A stretch of DNA of 34,697 nt from Bacillota bacterium (GTDB lineage: Bacteria; Bacillota; TC1; UBA5767), in assembly GCA_007121025.1 (NCBI GenBank), contig SKMO01000036.1, positions 1 through 34,697 on the forward strand. Reading direction: 5' to 3'. The translations under genes and the position numbers were made by a program. Positions 22,175-31,453 of the stretch are shown here, piece after piece (within the stretch, counting starts at the first letter, position 1; the number at the start of each line of letters is the position of its first letter). The notes under the pieces were generated by a model. That model saw nothing but the letters and a program-made list of their open reading frames with translations. It searched no databases and was not told the origin of the DNA.

Positions 22175-23521
22175 TCAGATCACGTTTTCGATTTGACGAT
22201 GCAGTTCTGCGCGGCTTGGAATGATCGAAGAATATTTTAATTCTCCATTGAGGTATATCGCCGGGAGATTGGTCACACCCATTTTTTTGCATCGGGCAAT
22301 GTTTTCTAAAACATTGTACTTATACTCCACCACATCAAGTCGCTCACCAAAGTGTTCTTTCGCATCCATGGCCACCGCCATCATATAGGTACAGGCCGCA
22401 CAGGTGGCTGAGTCAAGGGTGAACACTTCCAGCAGAGGACGCTCCAGATGATCGTAATCCGGGAGTGCGACCTCCAGTTCCACTGTCTCCGCCTGATAAT
22501 TGGCAATCATTTCACGAACCTGCTCAGGCTGGCGGACAGCCTGTGCAACCGCCACTGCGTTCTGGATGGGGACATCGTATGGCATGTCACACCCCGGGGC
22601 AACAATGAGCCCCTCCTTGCCCACAGAGTCCATCAGATCGATGACGACCTTCATGTTGTCCTGCTGGTTTCCAAAAAGCATTGTGGTGGTTAACGGAATA
22701 TTCCCGCCGATGGCAATCCCATAACGGTCTGTGATCTGTTTGGCTTCTTCCATTCGAATATTCTCATCAATGGATAATGCATCCGGGACGGTCAGGCACA
22801 TTTCTTCAATGTTGCGGATCGCGTTTCCACAAACAAAAAACGACGAGGCCCGTTCGCGTTCACGGATGACGTTAAAGACCGTTTTATATGGTTCGTGCAG
22901 AAACTGCCGAAAGTGTTCTGGAGAAATCTGTGATACAAGCGGATCCACCGGGGCCAACACATCCATTCCGGCCTCGTCATAAAAGGCCACCATCTGCAAA
23001 CAGATGTCTGTTGTGTAGGCCAGAAGGCGATGAACGTAGTCCGGTTTCAAAATCATATCCATGAACAATTCTGTGCCGCGCAGATGCGACGCCAATGTAA
23101 AGGGACCACAGACCAGCCCATACAGCGCCGTCTGATCACCGACCGCATCTTTCATCCGCTCCATCACACTGAGGACCATTGGCAGCCGACCGTCTTCTTT
23201 ACGTAGCTTCTGTTCCGGTATGTCGTCAGTCACCGCCAGTGGGTGGCTGGCTACACTTGGAGGCGCCTTGTCGTCCCAAAGCAGATCACAGCCCAGGATC
23301 TCCGCTTCCAACTGCAGGTCAAACACCACGGGCTGCCCGTCCGGCTGGTAGAGCCGGTGGACTTCCATAAGCGATTCAAACAGCTTGTCCTCGTCTTTTA
23401 GGACTTCAGTTGCAGTGTAACCTTTGAGTTGTCCTGCGTGGACACCAGCAAACGGCACCCAGGGTGCTCTTGGCACCGGAAGCCCCTGATGCACATTTAA
23501 GATCAATTGTTTTCCTGTCAT
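22175..23521 (-). CDS. UroD/MtaA-family methyltransferase fused to a thioredoxin-like domain
   Basis: A 448-residue two-domain protein. Residues 1 to about 345 match the uroporphyrinogen decarboxylase/MtaA-CmuA fold used by many anaerobes for corrinoid-dependent methyl transfer: VPFAGVHAGQ, YGLVCGPFTLASHLRG, PLVSQISPEHFRQFLHEPYKTVF, FFVCGNAIRNIEEM, and IVAPGCDMPYDVPIQN. Zinc enzymes of this group use H-x-C and a later C; here the His position reads Phe (FVCGN) while both Cys remain. The last 90 or so residues are a thioredoxin/glutaredoxin-like domain with CAAC at 374-377 and the cis-Pro stretch NLPAIYLNGE. ATG 23521 follows AAGGAG; a TATACT hexamer (minus strand, 23559-23564) may be its -10. 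Methyl donor and redox partner unknown. Confidence 0.8.
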   Translation of the reverse strand: MTGKQLILNVHQGLPVPRAPWVPFAGVHAGQLKGYTATEVLKDEDKLFESLMEVHRLYQPDGQPVVFDLQLEAEILGCDLLWDDKAPPSVASHPLAVTDDIPEQKLRKEDGRLPMVLSVMERMKDAVGDQTALYGLVCGPFTLASHLRGTELFMDMILKPDYVHRLLAYTTDICLQMVAFYDEAGMDVLAPVDPLVSQISPEHFRQFLHEPYKTVFNVIRERERASSFFVCGNAIRNIEEMCLTVPDALSIDENIRMEEAKQITDRYGIAIGGNIPLTTTMLFGNQQDNMKVVIDLMDSVGKEGLIVAPGCDMPYDVPIQNAVAVAQAVRQPEQVREMIANYQAETVELEVALPDYDHLERPLLEVFTLDSATCAACTYMMAVAMDAKEHFGERLDVVEYKYNVLENIARCKKMGVTNLPAIYLNGELKYSSIIPSRAELHRQIENVI

Positions 23522-23630
23522 GCATACCACTCCTTCGAAAACGTTTTCTTTGACATTGAGTATACCGCGCTTCCCCCTTCATTGACACTGTTTACCCAAA
23601 ATGACAAAACAGCCGCCAAGAATCCAAAGG

Positions 23631-23674
23631 AATTACAGAGAAATCCGGCCTGCAGGCCGGATTTCTCTGTAATT
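23631..23674. repeat. Perfect 44-bp palindrome at the end of tatD
   Basis: Twenty-base arms starting AATTACAGAG are exact inverted copies around TGCA, and the repeat ends on the final base of the tatD stop codon. As RNA it is a very stable hairpin and can end or protect the long tatD-metG transcript, but no T-tract follows on the minus strand. Could instead be a dispersed palindromic element; copy number elsewhere is unknown. Confidence 0.85.
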
Positions 23675-24438
23675 CATGGCAACCGGAAAAACCGGTTTGC
23701 ATTTTCCAAAAGAATCGGCGCCATCTCATCCAACGGCAACCCCTTGATCTCCGCAATTTTCTCAGCGACATACCGCACATTGGCCGGTTCATTCACTCGC
23801 CCCCTGCGTGGTTCCGGAGACAAATACGGGCAGTCGGTCTCCACCATGATCCGGTCATTGGGTACCCCTTCAACAGCATGCTGCTGCCGGGGAGCATTCT
23901 TGAAGGTCACCGGCCCGGCAAACGAAATATACAGGCCCAGCCGGACACACTCTCTGGCGAATTCGTAACTTCCCGAAAAACAGTGCATCACTCCGCCGGC
24001 GGCCGGAGGATGTGCCTGCAGAATACCCAGCATATCTCCGTGGGACTCCCGGTTATGGATGATCACGGGCAGTTCCAACTCATTTGCCATGGCCAGTTGA
24101 CGAATCATGACCTCTCTTTGTACATCTCTTGGCGAATTGTCATAGTGGTAATCCAGGCCAATTTCTCCGTAAGCCACCACCCCCGGTTGTCGGGCCAGTT
24201 CCATCAGTTCCCCTGCCAGCTTTCCCGAGAACGTTGTTGCATCATGGGGGTGAAGTCCAACAGCCGCCTGACACATGGGGTCTTCACCGGCCAGAGACAC
24301 CGCCCGTTGACTGCTCTCCAGATCATAGCCAATGTTGACAATCCGAACCACTCCGGCTTCTCTTGCCCGGGATAAGACCTCGTGCCGTTGTTCATAGAGC
24401 CGGTCGTCATTCAGGTGGGCGTGCGTATCAAAAAACAT
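23674..24438 (-). CDS. tatD: TatD family metal-dependent deoxyribonuclease
   Basis: A 254-residue TIM-barrel hydrolase, the usual TatD/YabD length. It has FFDTHAHLND at the N-terminus (His-x-His metal site), AVGLHPHDA, YGEIGLDYHYD, PVIIHNRES, MHCFSGS and VETDCPYLSP, so all family metal ligands are present. The enzyme acts on DNA ends and is linked to DNA repair. ATG 24438 begins one base after the metG stop, so translation is coupled. The metG-tatD order is conserved in Bacillota. The stop codon runs into a 44-base palindrome. Confidence 0.93.
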   Translation of the reverse strand: MFFDTHAHLNDDRLYEQRHEVLSRAREAGVVRIVNIGYDLESSQRAVSLAGEDPMCQAAVGLHPHDATTFSGKLAGELMELARQPGVVAYGEIGLDYHYDNSPRDVQREVMIRQLAMANELELPVIIHNRESHGDMLGILQAHPPAAGGVMHCFSGSYEFARECVRLGLYISFAGPVTFKNAPRQQHAVEGVPNDRIMVETDCPYLSPEPRRGRVNEPANVRYVAEKIAEIKGLPLDEMAPILLENANRFFRLP

Positions 24439-24439
24439 G

Positions 24440-26383
24440 TTACCCGACCTTCGATCCACTGGGCATGTCCCCGTCCACGGTCACCAGCGAAAGCAGCTTT
24501 TTGTCCGGACTGGTTGCTGCCAACAGCATGCCCTGGGACATAATCCCCCTGAGCTTGACCGGTTTTAGATTGGCCACAACGACGATGCTTTTGCCTGTTA
24601 ATTGTTCCGGCGTGTAGTGCTGGGCAATCCCTGCCACAATGATCCTGTTTTCGTGTCCCACCTCCACACTGAGCTTAAGCAATTTATCCGCCCCCTCTAC
24701 TTTTTCGGCAGACAACACCTTGCCCACCCGTAAATCAGAACGGAAAAAATCCTCAATGCCGATCAGATTGGCTCCTTCCTCTTTCACCGTCTCTGCAGAT
24801 TCCTTCGCTTCCTCCGCTTTCTTCAAGCTTTCTTTCAACGCTTCCTCCGGATCGATTCGTGGGAAAATTGGCTCACCCCTGCTGATTTTGAAACCGCTGT
24901 TGAGCGTCCCAAACGTGATCGAATCCCAGGTTTTCATCTGATCATCCTGCAGACCCAGCTGTTCCCAGACCTTATTCGGGGTCTCCGGCATAAACGGTTC
25001 AATCAGAATGGTCGAAACCCGGATGGTTTCCACCAGATTGTAGATCACCGTCCTCAGACGACTACGGGTGCTCTCATCCTTGGCCAGAGACCAGGGAGCC
25101 GTCTCTTCAATATATTTATTCGCCCGGCTGATCAGCTTCCAGATTTCCTGAAGCGCCCGGCCGAACTCAAACTTTTCCATGTATCTTACGTAGGATGTCT
25201 TCAGTTCAGCACCCATTGCAGCAAGCTCATCGTCGATCGGTTCCCGGTCACCGGAAGATGGCACCACACCCTCAAAAAACTTATCCAGCATTGAGGTCGT
25301 TCTGGACAGAAGATTCCCATAATCGTTGGCCAGATCCGTGTTGGTCCGGAGAATCAGTGCCTCCTCCGAGTAGTATCCGTCTTCCCCGTAGGGCATCTCT
25401 CGGAGAAGGAAATACCGGATGGGGTCAGGTCCATACTTAGCGATCAGCTCCATCGGATCCACCACGTTTCCCTTGGATTTGCTCATTTTGCCGCCGTCCA
25501 GCAGCAACCAGCCATGGGCAAAAACGGTGGATGGCAGTTCAATGTCTGCCGCCATCAACATGATGGGCCAGATGATCGCATGGAACCGCACAATATCCTT
25601 GGCCAGCAAATGCACAACTTCATCGCTTTCCACCCAGAACTTCTGGTAGTTTTCACCGTTGTTCAGATAGTCCAGGGCCGTAATGTAATTGGTCAATGCA
25701 TCGAACCAGACGTAAATCACATGATCGTCATCAATGGGGACCGGAATTCCCCAATCGAATGTCGTCCGGGATACACACAGATCCTCCAACCCCTGCTTCA
25801 GGAAACTGAGCATCTCGTTTCTCCGGGTGATCGGCTGAACAAAATTCGGATGGCTTTCAATATATTCGATCAGCCGATCCTGATATTTGGCCATTTTAAA
25901 GAAATAGCTTTCCTCTTTGACGACATCCACGGTTCTTCCGCAATCAGGACACGTTCCGTCAACCAGCTGGCGTTCTGTATAAAACGATTCGCACGGCGTG
26001 CAATAGAACCCCTCGTATTCGGATTTGTAGATGTCTCCTTTGTCATAAATCTTCTGAAAGAGTGTTGCCACCGTATCATAATGCCGCTTTTCGGTGGTCC
26101 GGATAAAATCGTTGTACTGAATATTCAGTTTTTCCCACAACTCCTGGAAATGCGCGACAATGCCATCTGTGTATTCAAGGGGGGTCATTCCTGCGGCCAG
26201 AGCTGTCTTTTCAATTTTTTGTCCATGCTCATCAGAACCCGTGAGAAAAAAGACATCATAACCCAGCATTTTTTTATAACGGGCCATGGTGTCCGCCATG
26301 GTGGTGGTCAGGGCGTGCCCAATGTGCAGCTTGTTGCTCGGATAGTAAATTGGGGTGCTTACATAAAATGTTTTGTTTTTCAT
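24440..26383 (-). CDS. metG: Methionyl-tRNA synthetase
   Basis: Charges tRNA-Met. The 647-residue enzyme has STPIYYPSNKLHIGHALTT at 9-27 (HIGH motif), the zinc knuckle CTPC...CPDC, FDALTNYI, KMSKSKGNVVDP, the anticodon-binding helical domain, and a C-terminal EMAP/Trbp111-like tRNA-binding domain (FFRSDLRVGKVLSAEKVEGADKLLKLSVEVG). This is the long MetG form of Bacilli and Clostridia. GGGAGGA precedes ATG 26383. The leader from the EamA gene is only 22 bases, so there is no room for a T-box; it is read with the upstream genes. Confidence 0.98.
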   Translation of the reverse strand: MKNKTFYVSTPIYYPSNKLHIGHALTTTMADTMARYKKMLGYDVFFLTGSDEHGQKIEKTALAAGMTPLEYTDGIVAHFQELWEKLNIQYNDFIRTTEKRHYDTVATLFQKIYDKGDIYKSEYEGFYCTPCESFYTERQLVDGTCPDCGRTVDVVKEESYFFKMAKYQDRLIEYIESHPNFVQPITRRNEMLSFLKQGLEDLCVSRTTFDWGIPVPIDDDHVIYVWFDALTNYITALDYLNNGENYQKFWVESDEVVHLLAKDIVRFHAIIWPIMLMAADIELPSTVFAHGWLLLDGGKMSKSKGNVVDPMELIAKYGPDPIRYFLLREMPYGEDGYYSEEALILRTNTDLANDYGNLLSRTTSMLDKFFEGVVPSSGDREPIDDELAAMGAELKTSYVRYMEKFEFGRALQEIWKLISRANKYIEETAPWSLAKDESTRSRLRTVIYNLVETIRVSTILIEPFMPETPNKVWEQLGLQDDQMKTWDSITFGTLNSGFKISRGEPIFPRIDPEEALKESLKKAEEAKESAETVKEEGANLIGIEDFFRSDLRVGKVLSAEKVEGADKLLKLSVEVGHENRIIVAGIAQHYTPEQLTGKSIVVVANLKPVKLRGIMSQGMLLAATSPDKKLLSLVTVDGDMPSGSKVG

Positions 26384-26405
26384 CTTTTCCTCCCGGTACT
26401 TGGAA

Positions 26406-27356
26406 TTATTCTAACGCCTCGGCCGCCTGGATTCTGTCCAGCTGACGACCTTCCCCATTGACAATGAGAATACCAACAGAAACCAGCGAAAGTCCTGCAA
26501 AAATGGTCACACTCAACGTTTCTCCCGGCAACATCAAGGACGATAGCAATGTGCCCGCCACGGGCATCATGAACTTGTACATGGCGAGCTCCCCTGCCCT
26601 ATGGTGTTTCAACAAGAAAAACCACAATGAAAAGGCAACGGCTGACAACAATGCCGAATAGAGAAAGAGCGTCCAAAGCAGCACGTCCATGCGGGACAGA
26701 ATCCAGCCGACATCTGCCCGCCCCAGCCAAAGAAGCAGGATGGATCCAAACAGCATCTGTCCTCCGGTCAGCTGATAGGGGTGCACGTGTCTCGTATACA
26801 CGCGGGTCAACAGGTCCCCTACTGCCGCAGAAATGCTGGCCAGAATCAGAAACCCTTCTCCTGAAAAAGCGAACGCCCAGGTTAACGGTTCTCCCCAGTT
26901 AACAGCCACAATCCCGCCGAAACCCGTCATCAGCCCAAGAACTTTCCCTGTGCTGATTCTATCATTTTTCTGGAAGAAATGGGCCAGAATCACCAGAAAA
27001 AAGCTTCCAGACGATACCAAAATGGCCGATTTCATGCCACTGGTCACCGCTAAGCCATTGTAAAAAAAATAATACAGAAAAGCCGTTTGGAATAGTCCCA
27101 GCAGAAGGCTGTGACCCAGCCATTGCTTGCGGGGGCGAACCGTCCCCCTCATAAGACCAACGTATCCCCCAAGAATCAGCATCGAAGCGCAAAAAAAACG
27201 CATCCCTGCAAACGCCATACGGGCACCGGTTTCTTCCGCTGTGATCCCCAGCAATTCGAAACTCACCTTCAGTACGGGATAAGCACTTCCCCACAGAAGG
27301 CAACTGATCAGGGCGAGCGCAACGGCTCCACCACGTGTTTTAATCTGGGTCTCCAT
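26406..27356 (-). CDS. EamA family (DMT superfamily) transporter
   Basis: A 316-residue membrane protein with ten hydrophobic segments in two EamA repeats (ALISCLLWGSAYPVLKVSFELLG, LLYSALLSAVAFSLWFFLLKHHRAGELAMYKFMMPVAG). DMT exporters carry amino acids or other metabolites; substrate not predictable. ATG 27356 lies behind CAGGAGAGAG and overlaps the end of rsmI by 17 bases. In the classical Bacillota order this position between rsmI and metG holds other genes (yazA, abrB in Bacillus subtilis), so this is a lineage-specific insertion. Confidence 0.87.
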   Translation of the reverse strand: METQIKTRGGAVALALISCLLWGSAYPVLKVSFELLGITAEETGARMAFAGMRFFCASMLILGGYVGLMRGTVRPRKQWLGHSLLLGLFQTAFLYYFFYNGLAVTSGMKSAILVSSGSFFLVILAHFFQKNDRISTGKVLGLMTGFGGIVAVNWGEPLTWAFAFSGEGFLILASISAAVGDLLTRVYTRHVHPYQLTGGQMLFGSILLLWLGRADVGWILSRMDVLLWTLFLYSALLSAVAFSLWFFLLKHHRAGELAMYKFMMPVAGTLLSSLMLPGETLSVTIFAGLSLVSVGILIVNGEGRQLDRIQAAEALE

Positions 27357-28206
27357 GGCGTTCTCTCTCCTGAATGCTTCGATTATACACCTCGCGCTTT
27401 GACAGTCCATGCTTCTCAGCAACCAGGGATGCCGCTGTTTTCAAACGGGTTCCATTGCAGGTCATCTGTCGAACATCATCTAAAACGGCTTCCCAGGAAA
27501 TGTCTTCTTTCCTGATTGGTGCTCCCTGTACAATGAGGACCATTTCACCCAGAGGCGGCTCCTCTGACCAGGAGTTGATCAGGGAAGACAGATCTCCCCT
27601 TCGGGTTTCTTCATGGTACTTTGTGATTTCCCTTGAAACGGATGCCTGACGTTCACCCCAGGCACAACGCATGTCGGCCAGATCCCGGAGGATCTGATGT
27701 GGTCCTGCAAAAAAAGCCATGGTCCGCGGTTCTTCTTTCAGCTGTTCCAGTCGCTGTTTCCGCAGTTTTCCGCTTTTGGGTAGAAATCCTTCAAAAACGA
27801 ACCGACTGGTGTCCAACCCTGACAGCGACAATGCCGCCAAAACCGCTGACGGTCCGGGAACAGAAATCACGACAATTCCAGCTTGAGCAGCCAGCCGAAC
27901 CAGCACTTCTCCGGGGTCAGCGATGCCTGGCATCCCTGCATCTGAGACCAATGCAACAGACTGGCCCTGCTCCAGCTGTGAGACCAGCCAGGCGGCTTTC
28001 ACGTTTTCATTGTGTCGGTGAAGGCTGATCAGCCGGTTGCTGATGGAAAATTTGGAAAACAGTTTCCGGGTCTGCCTGGTGTCTTCAGCCGCCACACAGT
28101 CGACTTCAGACAATACACGAATCGCCCGGGGAGACATGTCTTCCAGATTGCCAATGGGGGTTCCCACCAGATAGAGCGTTCCTTTGTCCTGTGTCATGTC
28201 AATCAA
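27340..28206 (-). CDS. rsmI: 16S rRNA (cytidine(1402)-2'-O)-methyltransferase
   Basis: SAM-dependent enzyme that 2'-O-methylates C1402 in the decoding centre. The 288-residue product has GTLYLVGTPIGNLEDMSPRAIRVL, AAEDTRQTRKL, LVSDAGMPGIADPG and SVPGPSAVLAALSLSGL, all characteristic of RsmI within the tetrapyrrole-methylase fold, plus the C-terminal HTH-like tail. TTG 28206 lies five bases after GGGAGG and overlaps the trmN6 stop; the ATG at 28197 is the alternative but has a spacing near 14. Standard neighbour of trmN6 in this block. Confidence 0.95.
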   Translation of the reverse strand: MIDMTQDKGTLYLVGTPIGNLEDMSPRAIRVLSEVDCVAAEDTRQTRKLFSKFSISNRLISLHRHNENVKAAWLVSQLEQGQSVALVSDAGMPGIADPGEVLVRLAAQAGIVVISVPGPSAVLAALSLSGLDTSRFVFEGFLPKSGKLRKQRLEQLKEEPRTMAFFAGPHQILRDLADMRCAWGERQASVSREITKYHEETRRGDLSSLINSWSEEPPLGEMVLIVQGAPIRKEDISWEAVLDDVRQMTCNGTRLKTAASLVAEKHGLSKREVYNRSIQERERHGDPD

Positions 28207-28930
28207 GGCTTCCTCCCGCCATTACCCGTTCAATTTCTTCAGTGTAGCCCCCGTTTTCGTCGTGCATAACCAAGGGCTTTTCCACTTGAAGGTGCCGTCC
28301 TGCGTCCTTTCCTGCTTCCAGCAAAAAGACTCTTGACGGTTGATTGGCTTTCGGGTGGACAAAGCGAATCCGAAGAGGCCGGAACCCGGTAAATGCTGTT
28401 TCCCGAAGGACGTCAGCCACCCGGTCCGCAGGATAGATGCAAACGAACCGTCCTCTGGGCGCCACCAGCTTCCACGCCTTTGTCATCAGCTCTTCCAGAC
28501 ACAACGACCCCTCATGTCTGGACTGACTGCGAATGCTGTCCGGACTGTGCTGTCCACACCCTGTGACATAGTAGGGCGGATTTGAGATCACCAGGTCATA
28601 GCGGTTATGATGACTATTCGCCAACCGCCGTATATCGTTCCGGAGTATTGTGACCTGATCCAAAGCATTCACGTCCATATTGGTCTGGGCCAATTCCGCC
28701 TGGTCTTCAAGAATTTCAACCGCTGTGATCACCAGACGGGGCTCCTTGCTGCAAAGCAGGACCGGCAGGATCCCCATGCCGGTCCCAACATCAAGAACCC
28801 GCAAGCCCGGCTTGAGCCGTGCGAATCCAGCCAATAACAGTGAGTCCAGATTGTAGCGGTACCCGGTCTTTCCCTGGTAGATCACATAACGCTCGTTGAT
28901 GGTTTCACGGGTCCATTCACTTCGACTCAT
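28199..28930 (-). CDS. trmN6: tRNA1(Val) (adenine(37)-N6)-methyltransferase-like protein
   Basis: A 243-residue Rossmann methyltransferase with [34 protein letters not shown] (SAM site), [15 protein letters not shown], and the N6-adenine catalytic motif NPPYY. The family is YfiC/YabB; the modified base is inferred from it. It begins inside the 3' end of yabA (14-base overlap) and overlaps rsmI, in the conserved yabA-trmN6-rsmI order. Confidence 0.92.
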   Translation of the reverse strand: MSRSEWTRETINERYVIYQGKTGYRYNLDSLLLAGFARLKPGLRVLDVGTGMGILPVLLCSKEPRLVITAVEILEDQAELAQTNMDVNALDQVTILRNDIRRLANSHHNRYDLVISNPPYYVTGCGQHSPDSIRSQSRHEGSLCLEELMTKAWKLVAPRGRFVCIYPADRVADVLRETAFTGFRPLRIRFVHPKANQPSRVFLLEAGKDAGRHLQVEKPLVMHDENGGYTEEIERVMAGGSLD

Positions 28931-29210
28931 CGTCTTTCTTTCCCTTCACTTCATTCAGAAAACTCAGACAAAAAATACAATCCTGTCCCTGTTCGCGGAC
29001 GCCGGCAAAATGCTCCGGGCAGACGTGAAATCCTTCCGTGTAAATGTCCACCAGGTTTTCGTATCCCGGGACACCTTTTTCATACAAATGGCTAAACATC
29101 TGTTCATTCTGTTCTTCCAGTGCATAAACCTGCATTTTTATTTCGGTCAACTCTCTCATCAGAGCTGCCATCTTCTCTTCCAGGGCCAGAAGCGACTCAG
29201 TGACCTTCAT
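28917..29210 (-). CDS. yabA: DNA replication initiation control protein YabA
   Basis: A 97-residue protein with an N-terminal coiled coil ([34 protein letters not shown]) and a C-terminal zinc domain with CPEHF and DCIFC. YabA binds DnaA and DnaN and restrains over-initiation in Bacillus subtilis. ATG 29208-29210 lies within the last codons of ricT (14-base overlap). An in-frame extension of 90 residues upstream falls in the ricT tail and is not real. Confidence 0.92.
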   Translation of the reverse strand: MKVTESLLALEEKMAALMRELTEIKMQVYALEEQNEQMFSHLYEKGVPGYENLVDIYTEGFHVCPEHFAGVREQGQDCIFCLSFLNEVKGKKDDESK

Positions 29211-30468
29211 TTGTTTCACGCCCCTTGGACTCCGGGGCTTTCTCCCGATTCCGCCCCGATTTTCTTGGCCCCCGTTTTCTGCGCTTTTTCTTTGCGGCTC
29301 CCTCTTTCGGAGTCCCCTGTTTGGCCTCTGCTTCAGCGCTTTTTTCACGGGGCTTTTGATCAGTGCGCTCTCCTTTGTCCTCTGTCTTCCGCATATCCTC
29401 ACCGCCCGGACTTTTTTTGCCCGGCCGTCTGTTTCGCCGGCTTCTCTTGCGGCCTTCCCCGGAACCACCCTTGGTTTCATCTTTTTTCTTTTCTGTCACT
29501 TTGGAACTATCGCGATTTGTTGTCGCCCTGTCAGGGCTTTCTCCCCGCGTCTTCTTGGGTACATGCTCCGCAAACAGCGGTGTCTGCCCCATCTTTTCGT
29601 CTCTTCGCCGATCCCTGAGCTCAGGATCAAAGAAATCCAGTGGTGTTTCCCCGTCCACTCGACTGACCTCACTGAGTTCAAACAGTTCCTGTTTCTCATC
29701 GGCAGACTGTACGATCAATAGCTCCTGAATGATATTGGCTTTGATAACCTTCCCAACCCCTAGAGGCGTTTTCACTTTGCTCCCCTCCCGGGGCATGATG
29801 GACTTCTGGTATTTGTAGGCTTCAGTTTCGTATTTCAGGCAGCACATCAGACGACCACAGATCCCGGAAATCTTTGTGGGATTCAATGACAGATTCTGCT
29901 CCTTGGCCATTTTAATCGACACCGTTTCAAAATCACCCAGAAACGTGCTGCAGCAGAGCTCCCGCCCACAGGAACCCAGTCCCCCGATCATTTTGGCTTC
30001 ATCCCGAACGCCAATCTGCCTCAGTTCGATCCGGGTCCGAAACACAGAAGCCAAGTCCTTCACAAGCTCACGGAAATCCACCCGTCCCTCCGCCGTGAAA
30101 TAGAAGATGGCTTTGCTACGGTCGAACGTATACTCAACATCGATCAGCTTCATGGGCAGTTTGTGCTCGCGGATTTTTTCCTGGCACAGGACATACGCGT
30201 TCTTCTCGTCTACCCGATTCTCAATCAGCTGCTGATCATCTTCTTCTGTCGCCTTGCGAATAATTTTTTTAAGCGGTTGAACCACTTCGTCCAGGTCAAC
30301 CTGTTTCGGTCCGACGACAGCTTCCCCGTATTCCAGTCCCCGGGCAGTCTCTACGATCACATGGTCACGGGGCTGAATCTCCAGATCGGATGGGCTGAAA
30401 TAATAGATTTTTCCCACCTCTTTGAACCGAACCCCGACCACCGGGATTTGTTTTTTATCTTCTTCCAT
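29197..30468 (-). CDS. ricT: PSP1 domain protein RicT (YaaT) with long basic tail
   Basis: RicT forms the Y-complex with RicA and RicF, carries [4Fe-4S] clusters, and assists RNase Y in mRNA maturation. The first 275 residues are the PSP1 core: [30 protein letters not shown], and the cysteine-rich [13 protein letters not shown] and [13 protein letters not shown]. The last 140 or so residues are unusual for the family: a low-complexity run of Lys, Arg, Glu and Gly with repeated KKKR/RKR clusters, likely disordered and nucleic-acid binding. B. subtilis YaaT is about 275 residues. ATG 30468 follows GGAGGAAA and overlaps holB by 14 bases. Confidence 0.93.
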   Translation of the reverse strand: MEEDKKQIPVVGVRFKEVGKIYYFSPSDLEIQPRDHVIVETARGLEYGEAVVGPKQVDLDEVVQPLKKIIRKATEEDDQQLIENRVDEKNAYVLCQEKIREHKLPMKLIDVEYTFDRSKAIFYFTAEGRVDFRELVKDLASVFRTRIELRQIGVRDEAKMIGGLGSCGRELCCSTFLGDFETVSIKMAKEQNLSLNPTKISGICGRLMCCLKYETEAYKYQKSIMPREGSKVKTPLGVGKVIKANIIQELLIVQSADEKQELFELSEVSRVDGETPLDFFDPELRDRRRDEKMGQTPLFAEHVPKKTRGESPDRATTNRDSSKVTEKKKDETKGGSGEGRKRSRRNRRPGKKSPGGEDMRKTEDKGERTDQKPREKSAEAEAKQGTPKEGAAKKKRRKRGPRKSGRNREKAPESKGRETNEGH

Positions 30469-31453
30469 GGTTTCCTCCTCGATTGTCCTCCAGGGCATCG
30501 AACATCCTCTGCAGCATCACATCCAGTGCCAGCCTGGCATTCACATTCTGTTTTCGCTTACTCTTCATATCCAGCAAAAGAGCCAGCCCTTCTGTCAGAA
30601 ACAGTTCTCCCTTATCCTCCAGGCTTTCCCTGCAGATTGGTCTTTCCTCCGCGGGTAAAACCGACGCCATCAGGGCATTTCTGAAGTCTACAATCCAGCT
30701 GCCCAGAAGCTCCTCCAGGCAGTCGACTTTCTCCAACGTTTCCGCCAGCCGAAGTGCTTCCTGTCGAACACCCGCTTCTGCCAGCAACGCTCCTAAATCC
30801 ATCCAGGGACCTGCCTCCAAAAGCTGTTGCCGTTTTTCCAGTACATCCCCCACACTGCCTGAAGACAGCTCAGCAAGCTGTCTGGTTTGTTCCGGCCCGA
30901 GGTCTGACTGGCGTTCAAGAATCTGTTGTACCGCCTGATGCTCCAGCGATTTCAGTCGGATCATCTGACACCTGGAGACAATGGTCGAAAGGAGCATTTC
31001 CTGTTCGTCAGCGGTCAGAATAAACACTGTTCCGGCAGGCGGGTCTTCCAGATTCTTCAGCAGACAATTCGCTGCATCCGTGGTCATTCGATCCGCCCGG
31101 TCAATGAGAATGACCCGGGGGCCTCCTTCCACGTGTTTAAGTCCCAGCTGCCGGCCAATCTCCCGGATCTGCTCAATGCCAATCGTTTTTTTTCCTTCGG
31201 GCTGCACCAGCTGGAAATCCGGCACCTGGCCATGGTCAGACCTGCGGCAGTTTCGGCACTGGCCACAACTGTCTCCTGCTTCCGTCGGCTGGAGGCAAAA
31301 CAACGTCCTTGCAAACGCAAGAGCCACTGTTCGTTTGCCTACTCCTCCAGGGCCAGCGAGCAGATACGCATGTTTGACCTTTCCCTGGACAAAATCTCTC
31401 TGCAACAGACCCACCGCATGGGGCTGGCCTAAGATTTGCTGGAACCCGTTCAT
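30455..31453 (-). CDS. holB: DNA polymerase III subunit delta'
   Basis: Clamp-loader subunit. The 332-residue product has FQQILGQPHAVGLLQ, Walker A GPGGVGKRT near 34-42, a zinc module CGQCRNCRRSDH, RVILIDRADRMTTDAANCLLKNLEDPP (degenerate Walker B) and the sensor segment TIVSRCQMI. Overlaps the tmk stop by ATGA and the ricT start by 14 bases, so the row is translationally coupled. Confidence 0.95.
   Translation of the reverse strand: MNGFQQILGQPHAVGLLQRDFVQGKVKHAYLLAGPGGVGKRTVALAFARTLFCLQPTEAGDSCGQCRNCRRSDHGQVPDFQLVQPEGKKTIGIEQIREIGRQLGLKHVEGGPRVILIDRADRMTTDAANCLLKNLEDPPAGTVFILTADEQEMLLSTIVSRCQMIRLKSLEHQAVQQILERQSDLGPEQTRQLAELSSGSVGDVLEKRQQLLEAGPWMDLGALLAEAGVRQEALRLAETLEKVDCLEELLGSWIVDFRNALMASVLPAEERPICRESLEDKGELFLTEGLALLLDMKSKRKQNVNARLALDVMLQRMFDALEDNRGGNHGRR

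Noticed and set aside
26384-26405. T-box leader for metG
   Set aside because: The gap to the upstream gene is only 22 bases and no specifier or T-box sequence fits.
25514-26461. Open plus-strand frame of 315 codons opposite metG
   Set aside because: Shadow of metG; no ribosome binding site and no recognisable family.
28917-29480. Long form of YabA with 90 extra N-terminal residues
   Set aside because: The extension is the basic ricT tail read in another frame; the conserved start is at 29210.
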